Positions 1 to 8,101 are shown, numbered from the stretch's first letter. The stretch: 64,000 nucleotides of DNA from Ignavibacteriales bacterium (GCA_020061465.1 JAGUYG010000024.1:1-64000); one strand, 5' to 3'. Numbers and translations are program-made. The notes: generated by a model not told the origin, from the letters alone.

Positions 1-223
1 AATTTGAACGCAAAAATTAATTGGCAGTTTACAACGAAGAATGCAAGAATTAAACTAAAAAGGCTTTACCCGACACTACAATGTTGACGAGACACTAGTC
101 TCAAAGGATTTTAGTGATTTTATAGAGAAAAATGTTGAAAATGCAATTCTAAATGAAGCTAATTTTATTAAAGGATTCATTGTACACTTCGAATCAGTAA
201 TAGCATATTTTAAAAACAAATAA
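1..223 (+). pseudogene. csm2: 3' end of a csm2-like gene, apparently frameshifted
   Basis: The last ~50 codons before the TAA at 221-223 end in FIKGFIVHFESVIAYFKNK, which resembles the conserved C-terminus of Csm2, the small alpha-helical subunit of type III-A effector complexes. The position directly before csm3 fits. In this frame there is a stop at 56-58, while the upstream part reads openly in the neighbouring frame (NLNAKINWQFTTKNARIKLK). Removing one A from the A5 run at 57-61 would join the two frames. So either the gene is frameshifted or there is a homopolymer sequencing error. The 5' part is outside the window. The Csm2 call rests on the C-terminal pattern and gene order, so it is moderate. 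Confidence 0.5.
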
Positions 224-236
224 ATAGGAGTAAATC

Positions 237-866
237 ATGAAAAAATTGATGCACTATCAAAAAGGAACAGCTCAAATAGTATTACTATCGGGAATGCACA
301 TTGGCGGGTCTAAGGAATCAATAAAAATTGGCGGCGTAGATTCCCCAGTCATCAGAAATCCAATTACTAATCTTCCTTATATACCGGGCAGTAGTTTAAA
401 AGGAAGATTTAGAATGGCATTAGAGCTGAAGTATGATGACTACTCAAAAACTAATGCTGGTCCCTCGGAAGATTTAAATAATAATAGTCTTGTTGCAAAA
501 TTATTTGGAAGTGGAAGTCCACAAGGTAGTAACGAAGCTACTAGATTGATTTTCAGAGATGCAAAATTATCAGATGGATATGAAGACTATGCAATGGGCG
601 AGGAAAAGATGGAATTAAGAATGGACAGATCAAAATTGGCCGGTGCATCCACAGGTCCACGCACTCAAGAGAGAATAGCCGCAGGTGCCAGATTTGATTT
701 TGAAGTAATGATAAGAATTTTCGAATCGGACAACGAGGACTTATTTAAAAAACGTGTTGAAGAAGCAATGGCTCTAGTTGAAAATGAATATATGGGTGGA
801 TCAGGTTCGCGGGGCTATGGTCAAATAAAATTTGAGAATGTAAAATGGGAAAAAGTTAACATCTAA
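237..866 (+). CDS. csm3: Type III-A CRISPR RAMP protein Csm3
   Basis: Csm3 (Cas7 family) forms the crRNA-binding backbone of the type III-A complex and cuts target RNA. The 209-aa protein has the family hallmark region at about residues 19-50: LSGMHIGGSKESIKIGGVD, then PYIPGSSLKGRFR. Asp35 in the GGVDSPVI segment aligns with the catalytic Asp of characterised Csm3 proteins, so the RNase site looks intact. A C-terminal glycine-rich loop (GGSGSRGYGQIKFE) is typical of RAMPs. The length is at the short end for Csm3. GGAG at 227-230 lies 6 nt before the ATG. The stop is followed after one base by csm4, indicating one transcript. Confidence 0.9.
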   Translation: MKKLMHYQKGTAQIVLLSGMHIGGSKESIKIGGVDSPVIRNPITNLPYIPGSSLKGRFRMALELKYDDYSKTNAGPSEDLNNNSLVAKLFGSGSPQGSNEATRLIFRDAKLSDGYEDYAMGEEKMELRMDRSKLAGASTGPRTQERIAAGARFDFEVMIRIFESDNEDLFKKRVEEAMALVENEYMGGSGSRGYGQIKFENVKWEKVNI

Positions 867-867
867 T

Positions 868-1842
868 ATGAAAACATACATACTAACTCTAAAACAAAAA
901 TCCGGCCTACTTTCTCCTCTGCAATCAGATACAATATACGGACACTTTTGCTGGCGATTAAAAGAACGGCTTGGAACAGAAAAGCTTACCGAATTTATTG
1001 AATTGTTCAAAAACAGTAAACCGGTTTTTATTCTTTCTGATGGCTTGCTGAAAGTGAAAAATGAGATTCATTTCCCTCGCCCTTTTGTATTCAATAAACC
1101 AGAAACGAAAGAAAAGAAGGTTGATAAAATTCTTGAGTTTGTTGATAGGAAAAAGAGCAAAGAAAGAAATTACTTAACCCTATCAGAACTCAATAAATTT
1201 TTATCAACTGGGAAAATTAAACTTGAAGAAATTGAAGAAGATATTGATTCAAAAAAGACTAAAAAGAAAAAAATCTTTGAGGAGAGTCTCCGCGTTAGTG
1301 TTCAGATTGATAGAAATTCCTTTGCTTCTGCTGAAGGGAAATTATATTCATACAATCCAAAATTTTCCCGCGATGATGTTTCTTTTGTTGTTTTCATCAA
1401 AGTTCTGGATGAAGAAAAATTTAAAGAGTTTGATTGTAATAATATTCTTAAAGACACGTTCACTATTGGCTTTGGTAAAAAGAAGTCTTCCGGTTATGGA
1501 CAATTTGAAATTTTAGGTTTTAATGAATATGCAGAAATTATTGAGCCAACAGAATCAGGTCAATTTGTTGTCCTTGGTAATTATCTTCCATCAATAGAAG
1601 ACACAGTTTCTCCGATTGGTTATGATATAAATACAAAGTATGGCAAACTTGGTGAAGAATTTTCGCAATCAGAAAATCCTTTTAAGAATCCGATTGTTTT
1701 TTTAACTGCGGGTAGCTGTCTTAGAACGGAAAACAAAAAAGATTTTTATGGAAGAATTACTGATGAAGGTGAGGTGTCACATACAAACAAATTTGCCGTT
1801 CAGTTCGGCATGCCGTTCACATTAAAATTTAATTTACTGTAG
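868..1842 (+). CDS. csm4: Type III-A CRISPR RAMP protein Csm4
   Basis: Csm4 (Cas5 family) caps the 5' handle of the crRNA and contacts Cas10. The N-terminal segment SGLLSPLQSDTIYGHFCWRL (about residues 13-32) is the Csm4/Cas5-like signature. A glycine-rich loop GFGKKKSSGYGQFEILGF follows near residue 205. The middle (about residues 80-140) is lysine/glutamate-rich and poorly conserved, as is common for Csm4. The 324-aa length is normal. The start is 1 bp after the csm3 stop, and an intrinsic terminator begins immediately after its stop. A Csm5 gene would usually follow; none is seen. Confidence 0.85.
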   Translation: MKTYILTLKQKSGLLSPLQSDTIYGHFCWRLKERLGTEKLTEFIELFKNSKPVFILSDGLLKVKNEIHFPRPFVFNKPETKEKKVDKILEFVDRKKSKERNYLTLSELNKFLSTGKIKLEEIEEDIDSKKTKKKKIFEESLRVSVQIDRNSFASAEGKLYSYNPKFSRDDVSFVVFIKVLDEEKFKEFDCNNILKDTFTIGFGKKKSSGYGQFEILGFNEYAEIIEPTESGQFVVLGNYLPSIEDTVSPIGYDINTKYGKLGEEFSQSENPFKNPIVFLTAGSCLRTENKKDFYGRITDEGEVSHTNKFAVQFGMPFTLKFNLL

Positions 1843-1873
1843 CACAGACTATCAGTCTGTGTTTTTTTTATTT
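1843..1873 (+). terminator. Intrinsic terminator after csm4
   Basis: A perfect 8-bp stem (CACAGACT at 1843-1850 and AGTCTGTG at 1854-1861) with a 3-nt loop is followed by a run of T. It begins directly after the csm4 stop codon and probably separates the effector-complex genes from the CARF genes. The stem sequence resembles the ends of the GCACAGATT inverted-repeat elements at 4295 and 32393, so it may be a reduced relative of that family. Confidence 0.75.
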
Positions 1874-1884
1874 TATGGTTAGTT

Positions 1885-3132
1885 ATGGATAAAAGCAATC
1901 AAAACAAAAAAGTGTTAATAATGACAGTCGGAACCGGTGCTACCGGCGCAGACATTGCCCACGGATTATTTTTTTCTATCGAAAAACAAAATCCTGAGAT
2001 TGTTGTATTTATTACCTCATCTGAAAGTCGCCAATTAACTTTACCACACTTAAACAATTTACTGGATAAATGGGGTAAGAATATCCAAAAAGAGGAAAAA
2101 ATTATTGAGGAGATTAATGATTTTGAAAAGCTGCATAATCAGTATTCTGAATTAATAAAAAGCTATATCAGGAAAGGATATGACAAACAGAATATAGTAG
2201 TTGATTACACAAGCGGAACAAAAGCAATGTCTGCTGCTCTTGTAAGTTCTGGTTTAACTCTGGAAGTAGGCACTGTCTCTTATGTAATGGGAGATAGAAA
2301 AGAGGGCAGGGTTCAGTCGGGAACAGAAAGAATCAGTCCAATATCACCGACTTCTATTTTTTCTGCAAAAATGTTAAACCAGTTTGTTTCTCTTTTTAAT
2401 TTATATCAGTTTGAAAGTGCAATTGAATTAGTAAAAAACTTTAACTTTCATCCTGATTATAAAAACCGAGCCGATCTATTAGTTAACCTTGCCAGATTTT
2501 TCTCAGCCTGGGATAAATTTAATTTTTCTGATGCGTTTAACCTGCTTAAAAATCTGCGCGATGATAAACTGCAGGAAATACGGCTAAAAGGAAAATTTGA
2601 AAAGATGTTCAGACCTTTACTTATTGAACTTAAAAAAAGTGAATTGAATTATGAGAAGGTTGATGATCTTATTTTTAACTCTGAAAGAAGAGCATCTGAA
2701 GGTAAATATGATGATGCAGTAGCAAGATTGTATCGTGCTTTAGAAATGCTTGGACAAATAGAATTTGAAAAAGAATTTAAATGTAAAACTGATGATGTGA
2801 TTTTAGAGAATCTTCCTGATTCAGTAAGGGAGTCAGTAAAATTCAAATATCAGAGTCATAGTAATAAGAAAATTCAATTACCGATGTTTAAGACTTTTGA
2901 CGTTTTATTGACAATAAAAAATCCTGCCGCTGTCATATTCGAAGAGAATAATATTAAAATCAAAGAACACATTAATAAACGAAATCATTCAATACTTGCT
3001 CATGGCAGCGTACCAGTAGCAAAAGAACACTTTGAGGATTTTTTTAACTTTTTAAGCAGCAAATTCTATTTAGGTTCAAATTCTAACCGGTATAATACAT
3101 TTTCCTTTCCACGCTTAACAAATAATTTTTAG
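1885..3132 (+). CDS. CARF-HEPN CRISPR-associated protein, Cas02710 (TIGR02710) type
   Basis: This is predicted to be a cyclic-oligoadenylate-activated ribonuclease accessory to type III interference, related in architecture to Csm6/Csx1. The N-terminal CARF-like domain (about residues 8-150) has the GTGATGADIAHGL and YTSGTKAMSAAL motifs expected to bind cyclic oligoadenylate. The C-terminal part is helical and carries KRNHSILAHG, in which Arg366 and His373 fit the HEPN R-X4-6-H RNase motif. The 415-aa length fits the family. It lies 42 bp after csm4, beyond a terminator, and 8 bp before the next CARF gene. Ligand ring size cannot be told from sequence. Family call is by motif recognition. Confidence 0.75.
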   Translation: MDKSNQNKKVLIMTVGTGATGADIAHGLFFSIEKQNPEIVVFITSSESRQLTLPHLNNLLDKWGKNIQKEEKIIEEINDFEKLHNQYSELIKSYIRKGYDKQNIVVDYTSGTKAMSAALVSSGLTLEVGTVSYVMGDRKEGRVQSGTERISPISPTSIFSAKMLNQFVSLFNLYQFESAIELVKNFNFHPDYKNRADLLVNLARFFSAWDKFNFSDAFNLLKNLRDDKLQEIRLKGKFEKMFRPLLIELKKSELNYEKVDDLIFNSERRASEGKYDDAVARLYRALEMLGQIEFEKEFKCKTDDVILENLPDSVRESVKFKYQSHSNKKIQLPMFKTFDVLLTIKNPAAVIFEENNIKIKEHINKRNHSILAHGSVPVAKEHFEDFFNFLSSKFYLGSNSNRYNTFSFPRLTNNF

Positions 3133-3140
3133 AGCTTTGT

Positions 3141-4244
3141 ATGTCTAAAAACATCCTTATCTGTGTAACCGGTTTAACTCCGCAGATAGTTACCGAAACT
3201 TTATTTTGTTTATCCGTTAAAGAAAAAACTCCCATCGATGAAATTTACATCCTTACCACCAAGCGCGGTAAATACGTAATACTCGGTAAGGATACCGCAC
3301 CAAATACACCTAAATCCCCCCTTAAAAAAGAGATTGAAAATTTGTGCAGGCAGTACAAATTGCCTTTGCCTAAGTTTGAAAATAGCGATACCCACATTAT
3401 AGCAGCTAAAGAAGAATCTATCGAGCTGCCCGACATAAGGTCGGATAAAGACAATATTCTTTTCCCCAACAAAGTTTCTGCTTTCATAAGGGAAAAAGCT
3501 GCTGATTTAGATAACACGCTTTACTGTGTTATAACAGGCGGCAGAAAATCAATGAGTGTGCATCTTGCAAACTCCCTTGCGCTGTTTGCACGAGAGAATG
3601 ATCAACTGCTGCATGTTTTAACAAAAGAAGAACACGAGTTCAAAGATTTTTATCCGAAGAATAAACAGCAGGCAAATGACCTTGAAATTTCCAAAATACC
3701 TTTTGTAAGGCTTCGTCCGCTCCTTTCAAAGCAGATGAAATCGGGACGGTTAATCAATTACAGCTTCGATAGGATTGTTTCATTCACTCAAAAGCAGGTT
3801 AAACTTGCAACCGGTAAAAATATTCTTTTTGTTGATATTGAAGGAAGAGAACTAAAATTCGGCGATGAGGTAATTTCATTAGAACCGATGGAGCTGCTTT
3901 TCTATTATCATTTTGTCGACAAAAAACAAAAGGGACTTGGCAAAATAAGCATACATGAAATTCAGGCACCCGTTACCTCAAATAAATTTTTAGAATATTT
4001 TAGTCAATTCTATCCGCACTGTTACATTCCGGATCAAAAGAAAAAGCAGTGGATAAAAACTGGTTTCAATGCCGAAGATTTCCGAAGCAAGCGCTCAAAA
4101 ATAAATCAAAAAATAAAGCGGCTTATTTCAGATCCCGACATTGCCGAATTATTCATAATTGATGTTGATAAAAAATGGGGGGAATCAAAGTATTTCATTC
4201 CTGCAGATAAAAATAATTTCAAAATAATTTACCCGCTTCTGTAA
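3141..4244 (+). CDS. CARF-domain protein of the Cas_NE0113 type with a C-terminal winged-helix-like extension
   Basis: The N-terminal ~195 residues match the NE0113 (TIGR02584) CRISPR-associated family: NILICVTGLTPQIVTETL at the start and ITGGRKSMSVHLANSL at about 131-146, a CARF motif. Short members of this family are annotated as ring nucleases or Csm6-like. Here another ~170 residues follow. Residues 225-262 and 313-360 read like an OmpR-type winged helix: a beta-rich start with ISLEPMELLFYY, then helices FRSKRSKINQKIKRLI and a final hairpin. No R-X4-6-H HEPN motif is visible in the C-terminal part, so RNase activity is not supported. It may be a cyclic-oligoadenylate-degrading enzyme or a ligand-responsive regulator. 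The CARF call is firm; the C-terminal fold is inference. Confidence 0.7.
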   Translation: MSKNILICVTGLTPQIVTETLFCLSVKEKTPIDEIYILTTKRGKYVILGKDTAPNTPKSPLKKEIENLCRQYKLPLPKFENSDTHIIAAKEESIELPDIRSDKDNILFPNKVSAFIREKAADLDNTLYCVITGGRKSMSVHLANSLALFARENDQLLHVLTKEEHEFKDFYPKNKQQANDLEISKIPFVRLRPLLSKQMKSGRLINYSFDRIVSFTQKQVKLATGKNILFVDIEGRELKFGDEVISLEPMELLFYYHFVDKKQKGLGKISIHEIQAPVTSNKFLEYFSQFYPHCYIPDQKKKQWIKTGFNAEDFRSKRSKINQKIKRLISDPDIAELFIIDVDKKWGESKYFIPADKNNFKIIYPLL

Positions 4245-4294
4245 CATTAATTAAACACCGGTCATTTCGTAACACGTACTTTTACCATTCATGC

Positions 4295-4406
4295 GTAGCA
4301 CAGATTATGCACGTCCATTTCGTTTCGAAATCTGTGCAGTAACTTTTGTTTTACTGTGTTTGGCACAGATTCCGACTCCCAAAACGAAACGTGTAATCTG
4401 TGCTAC
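4295..4406. repeat. MITE/REP-like inverted-repeat element, copy 1
   Basis: A 112-bp element has perfect 12-bp terminal inverted repeats (GTAGCACAGATT at 4295-4306 and AATCTGTGCTAC at 4395-4406). Internal half-sites (AATCTGTGC at 4329-4337 and GGCACAGATT at 4362-4371) let it fold as one long or two short hairpins. A second, diverged copy of nearly the same size and internal layout is at 32393-32501. It fills most of the 336-bp gap between the second CARF gene and cas1. No convincing gene lies here. Confidence 0.75.
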
Positions 4407-4580
4407 AAAAATTTATAAACATTTCCGAAACGTTGTTTTAATTTCAGCTTTATTTACACCAACTTATTTTTCCTGCACAATTTTGAAGAACAAAAAAACA
4501 TAATCATTAGTGTTCTATTTACGGGTGTACGATTATGCCCTTTGTTCAACTTCTTACAATTGATATTGGAGAGAATACCC

Positions 4581-5675
4581 ATGAAACAAAACCTTTACCT
4601 TTTTTCCGATACTGTAATAAAGCGAAAAGACAACTCTCTTCTGTGCGAAAAAATAATACGCGAAGCTGAAGAGGAAGATGACTTTTCGGAACGATCCTTT
4701 GGAGAAGACAGACAGCTTCAGCAGGAAGAATATTTCCTCGATCCCGATAGTATAATTCCCGCCGGAGATAAGAAATACATACCTATTGAAAGCATCGACT
4801 CTATTTTTACATTCGGGTCAGTCCGCTTCAATTCACGGTTCCTGTATTTCTTATCTCAAAACCGCATACCCGTTCACGTATTTAATTTCTTTGGCGGATA
4901 TGCCGGCTCATTTTTACCTTCCGAAAGAAATACATGCGGCACAATATTAATCGAGCAGGCGATACACTATGCTAATTATAAAAAGCGTATGTTCGTTGCG
5001 AAATTATTTACCACTGCTTCTGCAGCAAACTGCCTTGCTAATCTCAAATATCACATCAACCGCGGAGCGCATGTACGGGATGAATATCAATATATTGAAG
5101 ACATCATAGAATATTTCTCCAAAGCCGAGGATGTTCAGGAATTGTTTGGCATTGAAGGAAGAATCAAAAAGGCATATTACTCTGCATGGAAACATATTTT
5201 TAATTATCCAGTAGATTTCACACACCGCGTTAAAAATCCGCCCAACAACTTAATAAATGCGCTTATCTCGTATGGCAATGCCATTGTGTATTCTGTTTGT
5301 TTAAATCAAATTTATCAAACCAGGCTCTATCCCGAAATTGGCTTTATCCACGAAACAGGCGACGGCAAGCTGCCTCTTTGCTACGACCTGGCAGATATAT
5401 TTAAGCCGATTTTTACCGACCGCACTATCTTTAAAGTGATAAACAAAAATATGATTTCCGAAAAAGACGGCTTTAAAAAGAACGGGAGATACCTGCTTAA
5501 ACAAAGCGCAAAAAAAACATTTGTTACCGAGCTGGAAACAAAATTTCAAACTACTATTACTTTAGACGAAAACCGGAAGATGAGCTACAAGCGGATAGTA
5601 AAAGAAGAATGCTACAAATTAATTAAACACTTAAACGGCGAAGAAGAATATAAACCGTACATAACAAAATGGTAA
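4581..5675 (+). CDS. cas1: CRISPR integrase Cas1
   Basis: Cas1 is the metal-dependent integrase that, with Cas2, inserts new spacers. The 364-aa protein shows the expected active site: Glu192 in FGIEGRIKKAYY, His257 in GFIHETGDGKLPL and Asp272 in YDLADIFKP. The N-terminal beta domain is recognisable (LFSDTVIKRKDNSLL, then KKYIPIESIDSIFTFGSV) but is interrupted by an acidic insertion of about 35-45 residues (roughly 24-62). I chose the ATG at 4581 because TTGGAGAG stands just upstream and the protein then begins MKQNLYLFSD like other Cas1s; an in-frame TTG at 4542 would add 13 residues. The stop overlaps the first possible cas2 start. Confidence 0.92.
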   Translation: MKQNLYLFSDTVIKRKDNSLLCEKIIREAEEEDDFSERSFGEDRQLQQEEYFLDPDSIIPAGDKKYIPIESIDSIFTFGSVRFNSRFLYFLSQNRIPVHVFNFFGGYAGSFLPSERNTCGTILIEQAIHYANYKKRMFVAKLFTTASAANCLANLKYHINRGAHVRDEYQYIEDIIEYFSKAEDVQELFGIEGRIKKAYYSAWKHIFNYPVDFTHRVKNPPNNLINALISYGNAIVYSVCLNQIYQTRLYPEIGFIHETGDGKLPLCYDLADIFKPIFTDRTIFKVINKNMISEKDGFKKNGRYLLKQSAKKTFVTELETKFQTTITLDENRKMSYKRIVKEECYKLIKHLNGEEEYKPYITKW

Positions 5676-5695
5676 ACGAAGAAAACAGAAGGACG

Positions 5696-5962
5696 ATGTA
5701 TTACATTTTAACTTATGACTGCGGCTCGCCCAAGCGGCTGCCAAAACTGTTAAAAACGTGCAGGCGGTATTTAAACTGGGTGCAGTACTCCGTGTTTGAA
5801 GGCGATTTAACTAAGGGGCAATTTTTTGAACTGCGGGAACGGTTAGCAAAAATAATTGAAAAGAAAGAAGATTCAATTCTCATTTACTCAATTAGAAACC
5901 GTGAGGTTGTCGATAAAGAAATTTTAGGCATAGAAAAGAACGAAATTACTTTTATGATTTAA
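5696..5962 (+). CDS. cas2: CRISPR-associated endoribonuclease/integrase subunit Cas2
   Basis: This small ferredoxin-fold partner of Cas1 begins MYYILTYDCGSPKRLPKLLK, with the conserved Asp8 at the end of the first strand, and includes YLNWVQYSVFEGDL, typical of Cas2. I prefer the ATG at 5696 (88 aa) because the fold starts there and AGAAGGA precedes it closely. An ATG at 5669, overlapping the cas1 stop, would add nine residues without a visible ribosome-binding site. The leader and array follow immediately. Confidence 0.9.
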   Translation: MYYILTYDCGSPKRLPKLLKTCRRYLNWVQYSVFEGDLTKGQFFELRERLAKIIEKKEDSILIYSIRNREVVDKEILGIEKNEITFMI

Positions 5963-6081
5963 AAAACAGCTTAGAATCGCAATTTAAGGGTTAAACAACA
6001 CCTGACTTTTTTGAGATCGACAAAACACAAAAATTCAGTTAAATTCTTGACACGTACCTTAAAAACAGCGAATTTAGGGCT
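5963..6081 (+). promoter_or_regulatory. CRISPR leader with possible promoter
   Basis: This 119-bp AT-rich gap lies between cas2 and the first repeat. The repeats here are uniform while the last repeat at the far end is degenerate, so this is the leader side. TTGACA at 6047-6052 is a good -35-like hexamer; AATTTA at about 6071-6076 could serve as a weak -10. Promoter assignment is tentative because promoters in this bacterial group often differ from the sigma-70 consensus. Confidence 0.5.
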
Positions 6082-7100
6082 GTATGAATCGAACTATCAT
6101 AGAATTGAGACTTGATAGTGATCTGAATACTCTTTAGTCTGAGATTCAAGTATGAATCGAACTATCATAGAATTGAGACCCCCTTAACAGTTTTTGGATG
6201 CGGTTCTGCAATACAAGTATGAATCGAACTATCATAGAATTGAGACTTTATTATCTGAGAGATTTACAAGTGCACTACCTATGTATGAATCGAACTATCA
6301 TAGAATTGAGACCCAGTGATAGTGAACTTTCCATTCTCGATTTTAATTTCGTATGAATCGAACTATCATAGAATTGAGACTCACTTCCGATAAGTGCATT
6401 TCCTCTTACAATGTAGTATGAATCGAACTATCATAGAATTGAGACTAATTTTGTAATAAGCTGCTTTATTAGTTGTGCCTCCCGTATGAATCGAACTATC
6501 ATAGAATTGAGACCATAATCAACATTATTATTAGTAATGCTCCCGTTATAGTATGAATCGAACTATCATAGAATTGAGACTAGAACGATAATATCCTAAG
6601 GAGAAATGACTATAAGAGTATGAATCGAACTATCATAGAATTGAGACTCACCAGCAAGTTTTTTTGTCTCTTCTAAAATTTCGTATGAATCGAACTATCA
6701 TAGAATTGAGACTCGGTTATCTTTTTTATAGTAGGCATCGTCGGGATGGTATGAATCGAACTATCATAGAATTGAGACTCTTTTACCATTTTACCGTTCC
6801 TTTCGTTAGTTTTGTATGAATCGAACTATCATAGAATTGAGACTTTTTTCGTTATAAACATTCCACCATACTTTAACCAGTATGAATCGAACTATCATAG
6901 AATTGAGACTTACTCCTTCTCGAGTTTTGCACCCGCTAAATTTGTATGAATCGAACTATCATAGAATTGAGACATAAATGTCCATGTGTCGTAATGTTCG
7001 TTCTTCCGTATGAATCGAACTATCATAGAATTGAGACGGTTATTTAACTTGTAATTTTTTTAACTGCAATCACGTATGAATCGAACTATCATAGAATTGA
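6082..7100 (+). CRISPR. CRISPR array, 16 repeats of 30 nt, 15 spacers
   Basis: The repeat is 30 nt; its first half is GTATGAATCGAACTA and its second half TCATAGAATTGAGAC. Copies start at 6082, 6150, 6217, 6283, 6351, 6416, 6484, 6551, 6618, 6683, 6749, 6814, 6880, 6944, 7008 and 7074. The first 15 are identical by eye. The last (7074) matches for 27 nt and then diverges, marking the leader-distal end. Spacers are 34-38 nt and I see no duplicated spacer. Spacer origins cannot be decided without a search. The array belongs with the adjacent cas1-cas2 and the type III genes. Confidence 0.98.
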
Positions 7101-7952
7101 TCCCGATACTCGTGCAAGTCCGGTGAATCGGGACTGCTAAACTCGCAGGACTTGCAGCCCGAATTTTTTTTTGCATTGTGGTCTGTGTGATTTACTTTCT
7201 CAACAAACAACTATCTACAAACCACAAACGAATGCATGAATCGAACTACTTGTCCGGCGTAACGCAGTGAAGACGGATCATGGAATCCGTCTTTTGTTTT
7301 CTAATGAAACCAAAAGCCGTGACAGGTTGAAGCTTTGATGTCTGTGAATCGGGACTGCTCGAAGACTCGCAGGACTTGCAGCCTGAATTTTTTTTTGCAT
7401 TGTGGCTTGTGTGATTTACTTTCTCAACAAACAACTATCTACAAACCACAAACGAATGCATGAATCGAACTACTTGTCCGGCATAAGGCAGTGAAGACGG
7501 ACCTGTCCGGCGAAATGTAATGGAGACGGATCATAGAATCCGTCTTTTGTTTTCTAATGAAACCAAAAGCCGTGACAGGTTGAAGCTTTGATGTCCGTGA
7601 TTCGGGACTGCTAAACTCGCAGGACTTGCAACCCTAATATTATTTGCATTATCGTTTGTGAGATTTACTTTCTCAACAAACAACTATCTACAAACCACAA
7701 ACGAATGTATGAATCGAACTACTTGTCCGGCATAACGCAGTGAAGACGGATCATAGAATTGATCCCGATACTCGTGCAAGTCCGGTGAATCGGGACTGCT
7801 AAACTCGCAGGACTTACTCCGGTGAAATGTAATGGAGACGGGTCATAGAATCCGTCTTTTGTTTTCTAATGAAACCAAAAGCCGTGACAGGTTGAAGCTT
7901 TGATATCCGTGATTCGGCGCTGCTCGAAGTCTCGCAGGACTTGCAGCCGAAT
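7101..7952. repeat. Diverged tandem-repeat block containing split CRISPR repeats
   Basis: Three to four diverged units of roughly 220-250 bp follow the array with no gene. Shared segments include CAACAAACAACTATCTACAA (7201, 7432, 7676), GACTGCTAAACTCGCAGGACTT, and AAACCAAAAGCCGTGACAGG. Each unit has the first half of the CRISPR repeat (7234-7248, 7458-7472, 7707-7721), then one or two copies of a 29-nt element (7249-7277; 7473-7501 plus 7502-7530; 7722-7750), then the second-half sequence TCATAGAAT. At 7751-7762 the second half continues as TCATAGAATTGA and runs into the same flank as the terminal array repeat at 7101. Confidence 0.85.
7272..7300 (+). terminator. Terminator-like hairpin downstream of the CRISPR array
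   Basis: GACGGAT (7272-7278) pairs with ATCCGTC (7285-7291) and is followed by TTTTGTTTT, the form of an intrinsic terminator for array transcripts. The same hairpin recurs at 7525-7549 and, with one G-T pair, at 7837-7860. The stem arises from the junction between the 29-nt element (ending GACGGA) and the flanking sequence. Confidence 0.6.
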
Positions 7953-8043
7953 AAATAATTTATGTTTGGAATTTATTAGCTTTTCTTATTTTACAACAGA
8001 CGATTAACAACAAATAATTAACAAGTTCGTAAATGAAGACGGG

Positions 8044-8101
8044 CTTGCCCAGCGAAACGAAGTGAAGGCGGGCTTGCCCGGCAAAATGTAATGAAGACGG
8101 G
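8044..8101. repeat. Two tandem copies of the 29-nt element
   Basis: Copies at 8044-8072 (starts CTTGCCCAGCGAAACGAAG) and 8073-8101 (starts CTTGCCCGGCAAAATGTAA) abut exactly. They belong to the same family as the 29-nt units inside the split CRISPR repeats upstream, sharing the start CTTG-CCGGC and the end GAAGACGGR. The family therefore exists outside the CRISPR context. Confidence 0.75.

Noticed and set aside
3141-4244. Naming the second CARF protein as a Csm6 RNase
   Set aside because: No R-X4-6-H HEPN motif is visible in its C-terminal part.
4291-4503. Open frame of 70 codons between the CARF gene and cas1
   Set aside because: It lies largely within the inverted-repeat element and has no protein-like composition or ribosome-binding site.
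7246-7434. Open frame of 62 codons on the minus strand after the array
   Set aside because: It is made of the tandem-repeat units; the repeats explain it.
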